NCBI RefSeq assembly: GCF_963662255.1
Contig: NC_085056.1
Location: 7,134,216 to 7,198,215, forward strand
Source: Cinclus cinclus
Lineage: Eukaryota > Chordata > Aves > Passeriformes > Cinclidae
DNA: 64,000 bases
Direction of reading: 5' to 3'
A model generated the notes under the pieces. It was given only the letters and a program-made list of their open reading frames with translations, did not search any database and had not been told where the DNA came from. The position numbers and the translations under genes were made by a program. Positions 15,201 through 28,000 of this stretch are shown here, one piece after another. Each line of letters opens with the position of its first letter. Positions within the stretch are counted from its first letter, which is position 1.

Positions 15201-18200
15201 CAGCAGCTTGGGGAGAAGACATTGCCCATGGGTTTTCCTTGCTGCTGGTGTTGCCCCCAGAACCCTGCATGCCTGGGAGGGGAGTGAATCTCGGGGGAGG
15301 CATAGACAGGCTTTAGCTAAAGCAGAGCTCATGCAGACTCCAGCACTCAGCACCCCTGTGTCCCCAGGGGATCCCTGAGCCCTTAGCCCCCTATCGCCCA
15401 TCCAGAGGGTACGTGGGGAGGTGAGAAGCTGCCCGCAGAGCAAAACGTGTGTGTTTGTGAGCGCTGCTTGCCGGGCAGAGTTCGTGCCGTACCACTGCTG
15501 CCTGCTGCAGGTCTCAGGGCTGGCTGCGGGGCTCGGCTCCTGCCTGAGCATCTCCCCAGAATCCCCCCACAGCACCATCCCCTGCACGCAAACCTCCAGC
15601 GGCGGTGGCAGGATCCATCCCGCAAAGCCACCACGCACGCTCCCGGCGGGCACGGCCGCGCTCCCCTCCCCGCGGTGGAGCCAGTGCCCCGCTGACCCTC
15701 CACGCGTGGGCGAAGGTGACGGCGTCGGTGATGATGGCGATGATGATGATGATGATGATGATGATGGGGAGGCCTGGCGAGGGCGGGTGTCAACAGGGAC
15801 CCTCTCGCCTCTCGTAGGTGTCTCGGAGCTGGAGCCAGCAGCGGGTCGAGACGCCAGCGGGCTCCGAGCTCACCGGGCGCCGCCGTCACTCAGCCCCGCC
15901 GCGCCGCCGGCACGCCCTGCCTCCACAAAGGATGCTGAGCCTGCGAGCGGCTCGCTCCCCGCCACGCAGCCTGCCACCGCCACCGGATTCCTTATGGACC
16001 TGCCGACCGCCGGCGAGAAGCTGGAGCATTGCACCAAAGCCAGGCCCCGGCCCAACCGCCGGCACAAGCAGCCGCCCAGCAAGCCGAATGTAAGGGGGGG
16101 CACGGCTGGCAAGGGAGGTGGGGTGTATTCGGTGTGTTTTTCCTTTTTTTTTTTTTTTTTTTTTGCCGCTTGGGTGAGTTTTTGCGGTCACTATTTGTTG
16201 CAAGGCAGGAAAATGAGATGCGCAAAGACGCGGTGGGTTTATTATTCTGCATTTCAGCTGCTGCCGGAGCCTCCTCCTCCTTGGGGGGCAGCCTGAAAGG
16301 ATGGGCAAGGGGCCTGGGGGGGGGCGAGGGGAATCATCCATCCTCTTTCCTGCTCCCCACTGGGAGATGATGAGCCGTGGGAGCCAGAAGAGGAATGAAA
16401 AAACCTGCAGAGTTTGGGTGCAGAGGGCTAGCGATGTGTTTGGCAATGGCTCCAGCTGCCTCCCTCCTGAGCTGCATTTGCTCCCCCTTATCCAAAATCC
16501 ATCATCCCTGAAGCACTGGTGGCCACGACGGCTCCCGGTGATGCTGGTGGGGCTCTGCCAGCCGTGATGAGGTGGGTTGTGCTCCCCCATCCAACAGGCG
16601 ACTGGGTGGGGATCCTGCCTTTGCACCCCCCTTCCCAAAGGAAAAGTAACTTTTGGGTACAGTCAGTGGTGACTCCAGCTCCATCACTGTCCCTGGGGCT
16701 GGCATCACCTCATCCCCATGCCACCGTGATGCAGCTGGATCCTTTCACTTGCTGGAAAGCCCTGGCTTGCAGGGCTGTGGTGATGCTTGCCCTTGGATCA
16801 TGGTGGGATCAGGGCTGGCACAGGGCTGGAGGGGAGGCAGGAGCCGTGTCCCACGGGCGGGTTGCGTGCTGGAGGTTGGCAGGGCCAGGGGACCATCACC
16901 CTGCCGTGGGACAGGCATGCCTGGCAGCCAGGGTGGGCCAAGGCTCGAGCAAGGACGGCCTTTGATGGATATGATGTGACAGGGAGAGCAGATCTCAGAT
17001 GGCTGGAATGGCTCCTGAGCAGCATCAATCCAGCCGTAATGAAAAGTCATTATGGATTGAAATGCCACCGATGGGGAAGCACCTCCCTCTCATCGATAGG
17101 AAGCCACTGATGCAGCGCCACATGCCAGGGAAAGGAAGGTGCCATGGAGGAAGGCTTGGCCATGGCATGGACCACTTTGTTATGGGGATGGAGCAGGTGG
17201 CTCCCATGCAGGCTGTGGAGGCACTCCAAGGTTGGACTTGAAACATCTGAAGGATGCAGATTTAGGTCCTTGCAGGTCACCTGCTCCATCACCCACCAGC
17301 AGCACAGGGGTCCCTTTCTTGGAGCTCAGATGGAGGAAGCATCCCCGCCAAAGGCTTCTCCCACAGTACAAGTGCCATACCTCAGCCATTGTGCTGGGCA
17401 AGGGGCTCGAAGGAGCCTGAGGCTGCCTGGAGCTCCCAGTGCTCAAGGGAGGGAGCAGGATTAGAGCTCAGATGCAGCTGGTAACACCATGGTTTGGCTT
17501 TAATGCTGGGTAAGAGATGGAGCAGGACCTGTCCTGCAGGAGCACCCACTTGTTCATGGCCAGTGTGGGTGACACACCTTCATGCTGGGGGGCACCTTTG
17601 CCCTGTGCTGGGCTGACAGTGACTGTAACTCACAGGTGCAGCCCGTGGCCTGTGAGAACAGCGAGGACAGGAGCATCACCCGCGTGGACGAGGGGCTGGA
17701 GGACTTCTTTGCCAAGAGGCTCATCACAGAAAGACTGCCGTAAGCCTGGGGGGTGCTCAGGGTCCCTCACCTGCCCAGCACACACCCATCCCCAGGTTTC
17801 AGCACCCTTCCTGCAAATGCTGCTGGCCGCAGTGCAAAAGGGACGCTGGGAAAAGCAGCACACCCAGGGCAGCAGATAGCACCCAGGACAAGGCTGGGGG
17901 AAAAGGAATGGGATGGCAGCCATGGTGTACTGGATGTGGCCGTGGAGTCTGTTCCACAGTGGGGAGCCAATGAGGCAGCACCCATGGGAACCATGCTGGG
18001 AATGGGTGCCCTTGCCAGGACATTGCCATCTCAGGTGGAGTGTCCAGGGTCTGTATCCATCCCTTTAGGGTAGGCAGGGAGAAAAAAATGATCCCTTACC
18101 TCCTGGCAGCCTGGAGCTCACCTTTTCCAATGCTTTATCTCTTCCCAGCCCCACGACTCTGGAGACCTGCCCAGGATCAGCCCCTCTGGCTCCCTCTGGT

Positions 18201-21023
18201 TCTCGCACCCTCAAGAAGAAAATTGGGAATTTTTTTGCCTTCAAGAAACCCAAATCCAGCCGGGGCTCACGGTGTGAGAAGGAGCCCGAGGGTGGTTCCA
18301 CTGCCCCTAGGAGCAGGCGCTCAATGCTCAGTGACATTTTACGAGCCCCCAGCAAGGCGGGCGAGTCAGCGAAGCCCCTGAGTAAATCAGAGGAGGGGGT
18401 GCTCTCTGGCGAGCCCCATGCAGAGCCTGAGCACTGCCAGACCCCTGACTCTGCCCGGAGGATCCGGCCCAAGTACTCTCGGGAGGGCAAATCCCAGTCA
18501 CTCATCTTGCTGTCTGGGGAGGACGAGGATGCACTGGGGGTCAGGCATGACAAGGTAAGCACTGTCACAGTCACTAAGCCACCACCATTGTTCAGTTCAC
18601 CTAGTGGGTGCTGCTCCCACCCATGGATGCCTGTGGGATTACCAGGGGATGTGGGGACACTGGAGTGATGGCTGGGGATATCCCCACTGGATTGTGTTTA
18701 TGTTAGCATCTCCTGGCAGCATCCCACCCTGGGTTTGGAATGTGGGTGCCCTGCAGGCAGGACTGTGGGTGCCATAGGTGCTGTGGCGGGTCCATGTTCT
18801 TGGCAGGGTTGTGTCTCTCCTGCAGAAGAGGCACCTGGAGAAGAGCGAGGGGGAGTTGTCCAGCTCCTTCGAGCAGCGCGTGCAGGTCATGCTCCATCGC
18901 ATTGGCGTCACCAAGGGCTCAGCTGCTGAGAGCAAGAAGCTGCAGGTGGGGACTGGTTCTATTTTTGAGATGGACCCTGCCCCTCCAGAGTGGAGGGATA
19001 TGGTGATCCATAGAGTGGGGGACATCTCCCCACTGGGACTGAGAGCATGCAGCTCAGTGCTGCCACTGCCCATAGCCTCTGCCCTATCACCTTACCCTCT
19101 GCAAGGGGTGAATTCCTATACACTGCATGTCTGTCAGTCTGTCCTGCCTTTCCTGGCATGCACCCATCCCCTGCAGCCATGTCAGAGCCTGGCAGCAGCA
19201 CTCTGCCCTCTGCACCCATTGTCTCTGTGGGCACTGCCTCCCTGACACCTTTCTTACCAGTTTTTTTCCCCCCTTGCAGAGCAAAGACAGCGAGATCAAG
19301 AAAGCTGGCTCAGACGGTGAGGGGCTGCACCCTCCCCACCCTGACCCCCACGCAGCTGGGCACCCATGGGTGGCCATGGGCAGGCCCCCTTGGACTCCCA
19401 GCTGTGGGTCCCACTCCATCTTCTCCTTGTTGGGTGCTGGTGGCACTGGGCAGATCCTAGTTAACTAATGCTGGCTGGTGGCTTGTGCTTGCAGGGGACA
19501 TCGTAGACAGTTCTGCAGACTCCCCCCCATCCCTGAAGGCCCGCACACACTCTGTGTCCACAGGTGAGTCAGCAGTGCATGCTGGGGGGTCACACCAGCC
19601 CCTGGGGCAGAGGGCTTTATGCCCTCTCCTAGCACCAAGCATGGGGAGTGGAGCCAACAGGGACTGGTGGGCAGAATTCCATCCTCGTGAGGGTGCCCAT
19701 CCCTGGTGATGGTGGATGGACACCCAGCCCATTGCCCAGTCCCGGGGCTGGCTGCAGGCTGGTTCCCAGCACCAAGAACCATCCCTGGGGTTGTCACTTC
19801 CGAACGCCCACAGCTCCATCCTGCCTGCCCCACAGACGCACCCTTCCGCAGCCCAGACACCAGGATGGAGCCCAGCGCCGAACCCCGGCCAGCCTGGAAA
19901 GCTCTGGGACGGCAGCTGCCCACTGAGCCACCAGCCAGCAGCTCCAACCAGCCCCGGCGCTCCTTCACCCTAGCAGAGCCCAGTGGGCTGCCAGAGCCCG
20001 GGGGCCGGGAGGGCTGGAGCAGCAGCCTGCCACGGCTGGGCAGGAACGTGCCGGCAGCGCTGCCACGGAGGGTCAGCCATGGTGGGGAGGTGGGTGCTGG
20101 CACCCTGCCCACACCACCCAATACGGAAGGTAGGGATGCACGAGGTGCCCATGGGTGCCTCGTTCCACTGCTTGTCTGTTCTTGGAGCCCTTGGGAATGG
20201 AGGGCAGCAGGGAGCCAAGCACATGGTAGGTGCTGGGTGCTGAATGGGCCTGCCAAAGTGGGGTGCTGTGGGCTGCACTCCAAAGGCATCTCCCCATTGC
20301 TTACACAGACAACCGGCTGATGGCACGGCTGGCAGCGCCACGGGGGACCAGCCGCCGAGCATTGTCCATCCATGAGGAGCAGCTCAGGGAGCCAGAGTGC
20401 CCAGCGGAGCTGGGAAGTAAGTTGAGTCTGAAGTGGGACTCCAAGCCCTCCTTGCGCCTAACATCAGTGAGGGGGGTAGTGGTGGTGTTCCACATGCATG
20501 CTGCTGCTGCCTCTCCCAGCTGGTGGGTGATAGATAATGGCACTGCCACACTGGGAAGTTCCCAAGGGGAAGTCGGCATTAGGATCGGTTCCAGCAGGAG
20601 CCAGGCCACTCTGTGCCCTACCCTAACGTGGGGCGGGGTTGTCTTTCCCCCAGTGGGCACTGTTCCCCTGCGCTTGCGGCGTTCGCCCGTGCTCAGGCAC
20701 AGGACCAAGCACGAGTCCCTCTCAGAGATGGAGGGTGAGCCTGGACCAACCTCAGATGAAGGTGAGATGTTCCCCTCCCAGCTAAAGCAGGTGTTGGGGG
20801 TACCAAGGGTCCTTTCATGCTTACACCAGCACCTGTGACCTCTGTAGGTGCCACGTTGCAGGACTGGCCCCATGCCGGGCTGGAGGAGCCACAGGCTGGC
20901 ACAGGCACTGAGGGTGAGCAGCCGCAAGCCCTGGCACAAACTGTTGGGAATGCACAAGACTCAGCTGCCATAGACCAAAGATGCCCAGTGCCAGGCCGGG
21001 AAGAGCCAGCCCTGGGACAGTGA
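257..21023 (+). CDS. CARMIL2: CARMIL2, capping protein regulator and myosin 1 linker 2 (5' partial)
   Basis: Actin regulator at the plasma membrane that binds and weakens capping protein at filament barbed ends; in mammals CARMIL2 also links CD28 to T-cell signalling (family knowledge). Exons read: 257-316, 1504-1625, 1982-2079, 2683-2753, 3340-3413, 4516-4591, 4668-4756, 5107-5201, 5363-5449, 5645-5754, 6119-6196, 6323-6399, 6503-6607, 6834-6903, 7055-7136, 8233-8329, 8619-8676, 9209-9381, 10056-10124, 10779-10872, 10945-11040, 11654-11782, 12723-12836, 12968-13143, 13624-13711, 14147-14263, 14742-14808, 15818-16089, 17636-17739, 18149-18554, 18826-18945, 19280-19316, 19495-19563, 19836-20129, 20309-20416, 20654-20761, 20848-21023. 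The sum is divisible by three with no internal stop. Visible order: end of the PH-like domain (about residues 1-60), linker, leucine-rich repeats (about 145-595), helical dimerisation domain (about 595-857), CPI motif (about 926-944), basic membrane segment (about 1005-1020) and proline-rich tail. The first exons, encoding the start of the PH domain, are missing. Choice of CARMIL2 over CARMIL1/3 rests on the ACD neighbour. The exon at 3340 has a weak acceptor (AAG). Confidence 0.92.
1703..1795 (-). mobile_element. CR1 LINE 3' fragment
   Basis: Contains the reverse-complement signature of the avian CR1 3' end: TGGTTTGGGTGGGAAGG, then CCTTAAAGATCATCTAGTTC. It is intronic in CARMIL2. Confidence 0.8.
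4268..4460. repeat. Degenerate G-rich minisatellite in CARMIL2 intron
   Basis: Imperfect tandem units of roughly 20-35 bases built around TTGGGGCAC(C/A), with GGGTG/TGGGGTT variants, immediately upstream of the exon 4516-4591. The unit is too degenerate to count copies exactly by eye. Confidence 0.7.
6657..6700. repeat. (GATG)n microsatellite, about 11 copies
   Basis: Perfect tetranucleotide tandem repeat within the CARMIL2 intron between exons 6503-6607 and 6834-6903. Its translation gives periodic open frames in several readings that are not genes. Confidence 0.97.
11178..11346 (+). mobile_element. CR1 LINE 3' fragment
   Basis: Sense-oriented CR1 end: a read like GGTTGGAATGAGAGGACC followed by TTTAAGGTCCCTTCCAACCC and CATTTCATGGTTCT. 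It sits in the CARMIL2 intron after exon 10945-11040. Confidence 0.85.
15739..15766. repeat. (GAT)n microsatellite, about 9 copies
   Basis: Perfect trinucleotide repeat just upstream of the CARMIL2 exon carrying the CPI motif, lying in the preceding intron. It reads as poly-Asp on one strand and poly-His in one antisense frame. Confidence 0.95.
16021..16077 (+). other. CARMIL2: CPI motif of CARMIL2 (capping-protein interaction)
   Basis: The translation [19 protein letters not shown] fits the family pattern L-x-H-x-T-x-x-R-P, then a basic residue, then a Pro after about six residues. In this family the motif binds capping protein allosterically and lowers its affinity for the barbed end. The position after R-P, usually Lys, is Arg here, a conservative change. 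It lies near the end of the exon 15818-16089, as expected after the dimerisation domain. Confidence 0.9.
18213..18263 (+). other. CARMIL2: Basic membrane-binding segment of CARMIL2
   Basis: The translation [17 protein letters not shown] is a Lys/Arg-rich stretch with interspersed Phe and Ile, about 80 residues after the CPI motif. A basic-hydrophobic membrane-binding segment is known at the corresponding place in CARMIL proteins; the assignment here is by motif and position. Confidence 0.7.
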
Positions 21024-21051
21024 AGCCCCTGCATGTCACCACGCTGTTCCC

Positions 21052-21057
21052 AATAAA
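21052..21057 (+). terminator. CARMIL2: Poly(A) signal AATAAA of CARMIL2
   Basis: A canonical AATAAA lies about 30 bases after the TGA stop, giving a very short 3' UTR. Confidence 0.85.
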
Positions 21058-22083
21058 ACCCTGCAAGTGCACCGTGCTGGGGTGTTTGGCAGCTGGGGTG
21101 CAGAGAGGATAGATGGGCTACCAGGTTGCTGTGGATGTGCCAATGATGGCATCGCCCAATTTTCACCACGGGGACGGCTGGGCCACCAGCATCGTGCAGG
21201 ATGCCCAGATACTGTCAGAGCCTGCAGGACGCAGCCAGTGGTGGTGCAGTCCCGCGTCCTCTGTTGCTGTGGGCTGCAGCGGGGAAGCCGGTGATTTTAG
21301 GCAGCCAGCTATTTTTAAGAAGTTGCCAAGGCACTTTCACCACTCCAGCCCCTGACCCCATGGGGTGGGTCCTGCTCCCTCCAGCCCCTGCCAGACGCAA
21401 GCTTCCATCAGCAGGACCACAGCTCACCACCCTTCAGCACGCAGCTCCATCCCCGCAGCTCCCTGACGGTACCAGCGTGATCCTGACACCCCAGTGGCTT
21501 TCTCCTGTGTTGCTCTCTGCTCCGGACCAAATGCATTCCTTACACCAATGTTTACGACAAAGCAAGATGCTTGTTTTGTTTTTTTTTTTAATACAAGAGC
21601 TGTGTATTTAAAAAATATACAATTTTTAATTTCTACAGCATAACCCTGCAGGATATTTTTTGTAATAAACAGTGCAGAACCCTACCTAAACTTATTAAAT
21701 AAACCCATCCAAGCTTCTGGGGGACCTTTGGAGCAGGATTAGGTTGTGGGAGCTCTGCCATCACTGCATAGTGGCATTGGGTTACCTCTTGTCCCCACTT
21801 GCTGGGACAAGGCATTTGGAAAGAATGAAGAGGTGGGAGAGGGATGATGGGTTACATATAGGCATTCCCGAATGAATACTTTTCTCCCCTCTTGGAACTG
21901 AGGGTATTGGCTTTCAACAACTCATGTGCCAGTACCACTGGAACCAGGGTCTGTGCAGCCAGGCCAGCCCACTCAGCAGTCCCCTGGGGCACAGAGCTTC
22001 TGTCCCCACATTCCTCCCCCAACCACTCTTCCCAGTGTTTTGACAGACCCATTAAAGAAACAAAGGAATGAAAGGGGCTGGGC
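21058..22083. other. Tail-to-tail intergenic region between CARMIL2 and ACD
   Basis: Holds the end of CARMIL2 and the presumed 3' UTR of ACD. Minus-strand ATTAAA variants occur at about 21,587-21,592 and 21,625-21,630 within an A/T-rich patch and are the best candidates for the ACD cleavage signal. No other gene is recognised. Confidence 0.55.
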
Positions 22084-25000
22084 TCAGAAATCCTCCTCAG
22101 TCAGTATCCAGCATGCCCACTTCAGCATTGCTTTCGAAATCCTGCAAAACCAGACAGGAGAAGCCAGGATCAGAAGAAACATAGATGTGGACACACACTG
22201 GGTGTGACAAGGGCTAAGGCAGAAGTTGGGGACTCGCTATAGAGATGTGAGTCCCACTGCAGGAACAAGGGAGAGCCATGAATCTATGGCTGACATGGCA
22301 CTAACCTGATAGATTGTACCTGCTGGCAGAGTTCAGGGCTTGGAGCCTCATATTGGTATTGGGCTGGTCTCTCCACGAACTGTAAAAGCAAAGAGGATGA
22401 GGGTGAGATGGGTCTGCTCTAGCCACAGCACCCAGCGTGCTGCCCCATGCAGCCTGAGAGCCCAATAACCCCAGGAAAACACCTAGGATCAAGGTGTCTC
22501 TCCCTCTGTTCTCTTGATCTTCTTTTATCCAAATAGCTTGGAAGATGCTCCAGCAATTGTTTGTTCCCACCCAATTGTTTGGCTCAGGCTAAACCACATC
22601 TTCACCATCACTGGAGGGATTTAAAGGCCTGTGGATGTGGCAGTTGGGGCTATGGTTCAGTGGCAGGCTTGGCAGTACAGGGGAACGGCTCAACTTCCAT
22701 CTCATGAGCTTTTTCCAGCCCAAATGATTACATGATCCCTTCCTAATTCCCTCAGTGCTCCCAGATCCTTCACCATCTACACTGACACCCACATTCAACT
22801 TCACATCCCCACCAGGCTGGTGAGGAAAGATCCTGGGGATGGACACCAGGGCTGTGGGCAGAGAGCTTCCCCAGGCACCCCCAGCCCTCAGGGGGCCTCA
22901 CCAGCTGCTTCATATTTACCGGCTCCAGAGCTCTGCACTGCTCTGGCGTGGAGCTGGGCCCAGCTCTTGTGCGGGATGCTTGCTCTTCCTCCTTCTCCTC
23001 CTCTTCCTCCACTTTCTCCTCCTCCTCCTCCTCCTCCTCTTCAAGCTCCCTTCTATGCCGCAGCCTTGTCTCCCTTCTGCTTTTTGCATCCCGTGGGCTC
23101 ATACGTTCCAATCTCTTGCCTGTGCCTCTCCCCCTGCCCTTTGAGGTGCCTGAGGGATGCTGCTGCCCACTGGAGGCCTGCTCATTTTCCTCCATCAGCT
23201 TCCTCTTGGCACCCAGAGCCTTTCCTTCCTTTTCCCTGGTGTGAGCCAGTCCAGGCTTCAATGCATCTGGAGAGGAAGCTGTAGCACTGGAGCAGGCCTG
23301 CTCCCTGTGAGGAATCCTGCTGGGCAAGGATTGCAAGCTGCTGCTGGGCAACACTGGAAAAACTGGAGAGAGAGCAGCCACGGTGGCCTGAGAGCTTCTG
23401 GATCCCTGTGGGCTTTGATCAGTGCACAGGGCATCCCAGGCTGCCTCTGCAGCTGATACTGCCTCAGTGGTGCTGATCTCCACCAGACTAGGATTGCTGT
23501 AGGAGCTGAGGAGGGAAGAAGTCTGCACTGGTTCTCCTTGGGGCAAGTCCTCAGGAGAGCCCTGGCTACACACTTCCAACAGGTCACTGGTGTTGCTGTC
23601 AGCAGCCACATCTTTCTGGGTCTTCAGGGAAGGCTCAGGTTGAAAGGTCTTCTCTAGTAAGAGGAAAAGGATCATCAGTTTGAGCAGGGGGCTGGTGGTG
23701 GGACCTCTCCTGGCACACAGGAAGTGTCAGGGCTGGGAAGATGCAGGTCCAGGGCTATGGGAACACCACAGCAGCACTTTATGGCCAGGGGAAATCAAGC
23801 CAGCATCCAGGGTGACCTACACCCATTGAGAAGAGAGGAGCCGTCTCCTCCCAGGAAGGCAGGCTGGATGCCCTGGGACATGGGGACTTACCATCTGAAG
23901 AGCTTGGGGTCAAAGACAGTGAGGGCATCCTGTTCCAGGGATTGTCCAGGGATCCCTCCAAGCTATCTGACAAGGTCGGTGATGCAGCACCTGCAATGAA
24001 GAAGGTGGAGGGTTGATTTTGGCAAAAAAAGCAGCCGCCCATTCCCTGTGGGTCCCCTGTGCACAGGGTCTCAAAGAGAGACAGCCCTTGAGGAGAGCTC
24101 TGCAGCACCTTCCAGCCCAAAATGTGGTGTACTCCAGCGAGACACTTTCCAAGATCTCACACAGTAGGCAGTGGAGAGGCAGACAGTACCCAGAGAGCAG
24201 GCAGGCATGAAGAAGGCCTTCTCCTACATCCTGCACTACCCAGGACAGTTCCTCCCTTCAGGTCCTCCTCTACATAGACCTTCTGCAGGTAATTCTGCAG
24301 CAAAGCCTGGTGACACCAAGCCTAGTAAGGTGGCACAAACCCATCCTGGTGCTGAGCCAGAGCCAGTGAGGAAGAGGGCAGGGCAGGAGACTCATGCTCT
24401 GTGATGGCATCAAAATGACTTCCTGTGCTCCCAATACAATCAATCAAAGCTGCAGCTTCAAGAAGCTGGAGGATTGGGACCACTCCCTGCCTGTTCAAGG
24501 CCTCCCAAAGACCTGGCCACACCAGTACCTCCTCCACTCAATCCAAGGAGATGGGCTGAGTCAACTGTAGAGGAAACTAAAGGCTGGATGGAATCTGGAG
24601 CGTTCATAGGAGGCCATGAGGACGATCCAAGGGCTGGAGCACCTCTGCTATGGAGACAGGCTGAGAGAGTTGGAGTTATTCAGCTTGGAGAATAGAAAGC
24701 TCCAGGGAGACCTAAGAGAACCTCCCTAAAAAGGCTCCAAGAGGGCTGGAGAAGGACTTTAGACAAGGCCATGGAGTGCCAGGACAAAGGGGAATAGCTT
24801 CACACTGACAGAGAGCAGGGTTAAATTAGACATTTGTAAGACATTTTCCCCTGTGAGGACGGGGAGGCCCTGGCACAGGTAGCCGAGTGAAGCTGTGGCT
24901 GCCCCAGCCCTGGAAGTGTTCAAGGCTAAGCTGGACAGGGCTTGGAGCAACCTGGTCTAATGGAATGTGTCCATGCTCATGGCAGGGATAGGAGCTAGAT

Positions 25001-28000
25001 AGTTTTTAAGGTCTCTTCCAACACAAATCATTCTAGAATCTGGAGATCCTGCTACTCACAGCTGGTATGGGATACAACACTGGAGTTGCCTGGCACTGTC
25101 CTGTCATCACTACTCTTTCCAGGAGCTGCTTGGCTTGTATCTGCAATGAAAGGGACACTGTTGGCCATATCCCCAGCATGAGGCACACCCAGAGCAAAGG
25201 AACTCTTCTCCCCACCCTAGGGAGCCTCTCATTCCACACGCCTGGTTGCTGCACTGCCTACCTGTGTACCCTGCAGATGCTGCCTCAGAAGAATCACAAA
25301 CAACTGCCTCCTCCTCAGGAGGGATCACCAGGGTGCTGACTGGGACCATGAAAACGTCCTCACCCTTCTGAAATGAGACGCATGACAGGGTTTTTGCAGG
25401 GCAGTCCCTCTCTAGATGCAGGAGCGCACCTGTACCTGCCAACCCAACACCATCTCACCCCCCAGCAAACCTCCAGCTCTGCCCACTGTTCTTCCCCTTC
25501 CTTCTCCCACCCACCAGAGCACCGTGAGCTGTCACAGCCCTGTCTCAGATGGTCCCAGCAGACAGACTGACCTCCTTCTTGCGCTCTGCCTCCCACTGGG
25601 TGACAGGAACCTCGTCCTCCACTGTCACTGATTTCTCCTTCGATTTCCATAAATCCAAGCATTCTTCAGCATTTTCCTTCAAAATCTCCAGCTGGTTCTG
25701 TCCTATGGCATCAATCAGCTGAGAGACAGAGGGCTCTGGAGCAAAAATACACAGACATCAGTGGAAGAGACAGCTGAACTCAGGCCTCACTTGCAAACAC
25801 TTTTACCCTGCTGCATGGCTTGGTGACTGTCATGACACTGAAACCTGTGGGAACACCCAAAATTCTGCATTTCCTTTGCTCCTATTATCATTCCTTTCTT
25901 CACACATCCTGGACCAGCAGCATGACCAGAGGCATTCAGTGTCCCACTCTGCTTTAGTTGTCAGCATTATCTCTTCCTATTTTGGGCTTAGGAACATAAA
26001 CTTGTGAGACCTGACCAGGTTCGTGCTACCTCTGCCTAACATGGACGAAGCTGAAGAAACTCAGGGGCTCCCACAGGCAGTCAGAGCATTGCAGGCCCCC
26101 CAGAATGCTTTACCTGAGCTGGGAGCGTTCCTCACTGCAAGATTCCTCCTGTAATGACCAAGGATAAGACAAAACGAGGTTAGGGCTGGGACATACACTG
26201 CTCTTGGTCACAGATCAAGCACCCTGAATTGGAAGCAGCAGCTTGTGAAAGTAGTGGATCCCCCACTGGGTGCTGATCTGGCCACTGGTCACATGCTCAG
26301 TATGCCAGGAATAGCCATCAGGGAACCTCACCCCTGGAGATGGACTGATGGAAGGCCCTGAGGATCTCCAGTATTGGATCTCCAAGGATGAAGAATGAGC
26401 TGTGCAGGGCTCACCCACGCAGCTGTGCTGCCCACCACTGGCAGGAACAAGCTCCTCACAGGTGTTTCCTCCTAGCTCAGAGGACGAGGCTGGCAATGTG
26501 CCACCACAACTTCATTTTTCATGGTCTACTCAACTCTGTCACATTCCAGGGCAAGGAGTCACACAGGTTAACCAGGAGCTGCCAGCCCTTGCCAGCTTGC
26601 TCTAACCCCAGTCTGAGGTTGCACACTCTCAGATACATCCCTCAGCCCCATACTTACAGCCAGAGCTCCTTTATCTTCTTCACCACAGAGGGGTCCTGAT
26701 TCCTGCAGCAAGAGAGAAGCCAGTTACTGATTCTCTCCAAATCCCCATATCCCTTCTCCCTTGCCTTGGAGACAATCTCTCTTTCAAAAGGGATTGCCAC
26801 AAGCAGGTCACATCATGACTCCCAGGGACAGTGCTGCTGTGGGGAAGATGAAGTCCCCCTGAGCACAGCCCCCACCCACCCACCCATCCCATTAGCCATA
26901 CCCATCAGATGATTCCATCCTCTGCCTCTGCATGGGCAGCACGATGAACTGCTGTGCCGTGAGGTAAAATTCACAATCCTCCTGTGGGGAAGACAGAGCT
27001 GTAAGGCACCTCTGAGCCCCACCTCTGCTCCTGCCTCCCCTGGGATCAGCCAGCACTCCCACACCCACCCCAGCTCTGCCACCAGCCCTCCAGTCTAAGA
27101 GAAGGTCCCCTCAAAAAGGAGTTTGTACCTTCCTGTGTCAGCTGATGGCTCTGCAAGAGCCCTATGCCAGGGTGGGCCAGCCCAGGGGAGTCCCTGCAAG
27201 GGGACAGTGGGCTGGTCTGCCACCAGCCCATGCAAGCCTTCTGCAGCTGCCCAACAGGCAGAGGTGTCACCCAGGTGACACTGGGAAAGATGTACCCTAT
27301 CCCCAGCGAGGGCTCATCCCTGCCCAGGTCAGCTGCTACAGACCCCACAGGAGCTACAGATGGAAATGAAAGGCTACCCACCACCTGCCTTCAGCTCCTG
27401 GGAGCAGCTGGAAGCAGGCAAGAGTGCAGGAAGTACGGCACAGTAAACGAACAGGCTGCTTCCACTTCTCAGAGCACTTACCAGCCTGGCCTCGTCCTGA
27501 AAACACACCGTGTACTTCTGCAGGACGATAATTCTGCAATTAAGGCTGGAAAGCCTGAGCTGCAGGTGGGCGCTGGAAAAGGAGCAGAGCAGGAATGCCT
27601 TGAAGAGTAGAGCTGGAACCCCCCTGAAACACAGTGGGGCTCCCACAAGAGCTCTGCCAACCATACTGGGGCATTCTGGAACATGGCTCAGCACGAGCAG
27701 CAGGCACCAAGAGCTCCTTATTCTTTAGTAATTCCTGCCTAAGAGCAGCTTCTTCCTGCTGCTTATCCTTGGCTCTACTACCAGCACCCCACAGTTTAAG
27801 GGTGTCCAATGGGGAAATGGAGGAAAACACTGAAGGAGCAGCCCAGGCTACCATGGTTAATGCACTGGCTCCTTCCACAAAACCTAAGGGCTCTACAGTC
27901 CCTTAACGGCATCACAGCTCCTGCCATGGATCCCTGCCCATCCCAACCAGCAAACACCAGAGCTATGGCATTCCAGGTTTCTTTCTTTAGCAGCTCTTTC

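Noticed and set aside
15383..15889. Minus-strand open frame with a poly-His run
   Set aside because: It is the reverse reading of the (GAT)n microsatellite and of the CARMIL2 CPI exon; no independent support.
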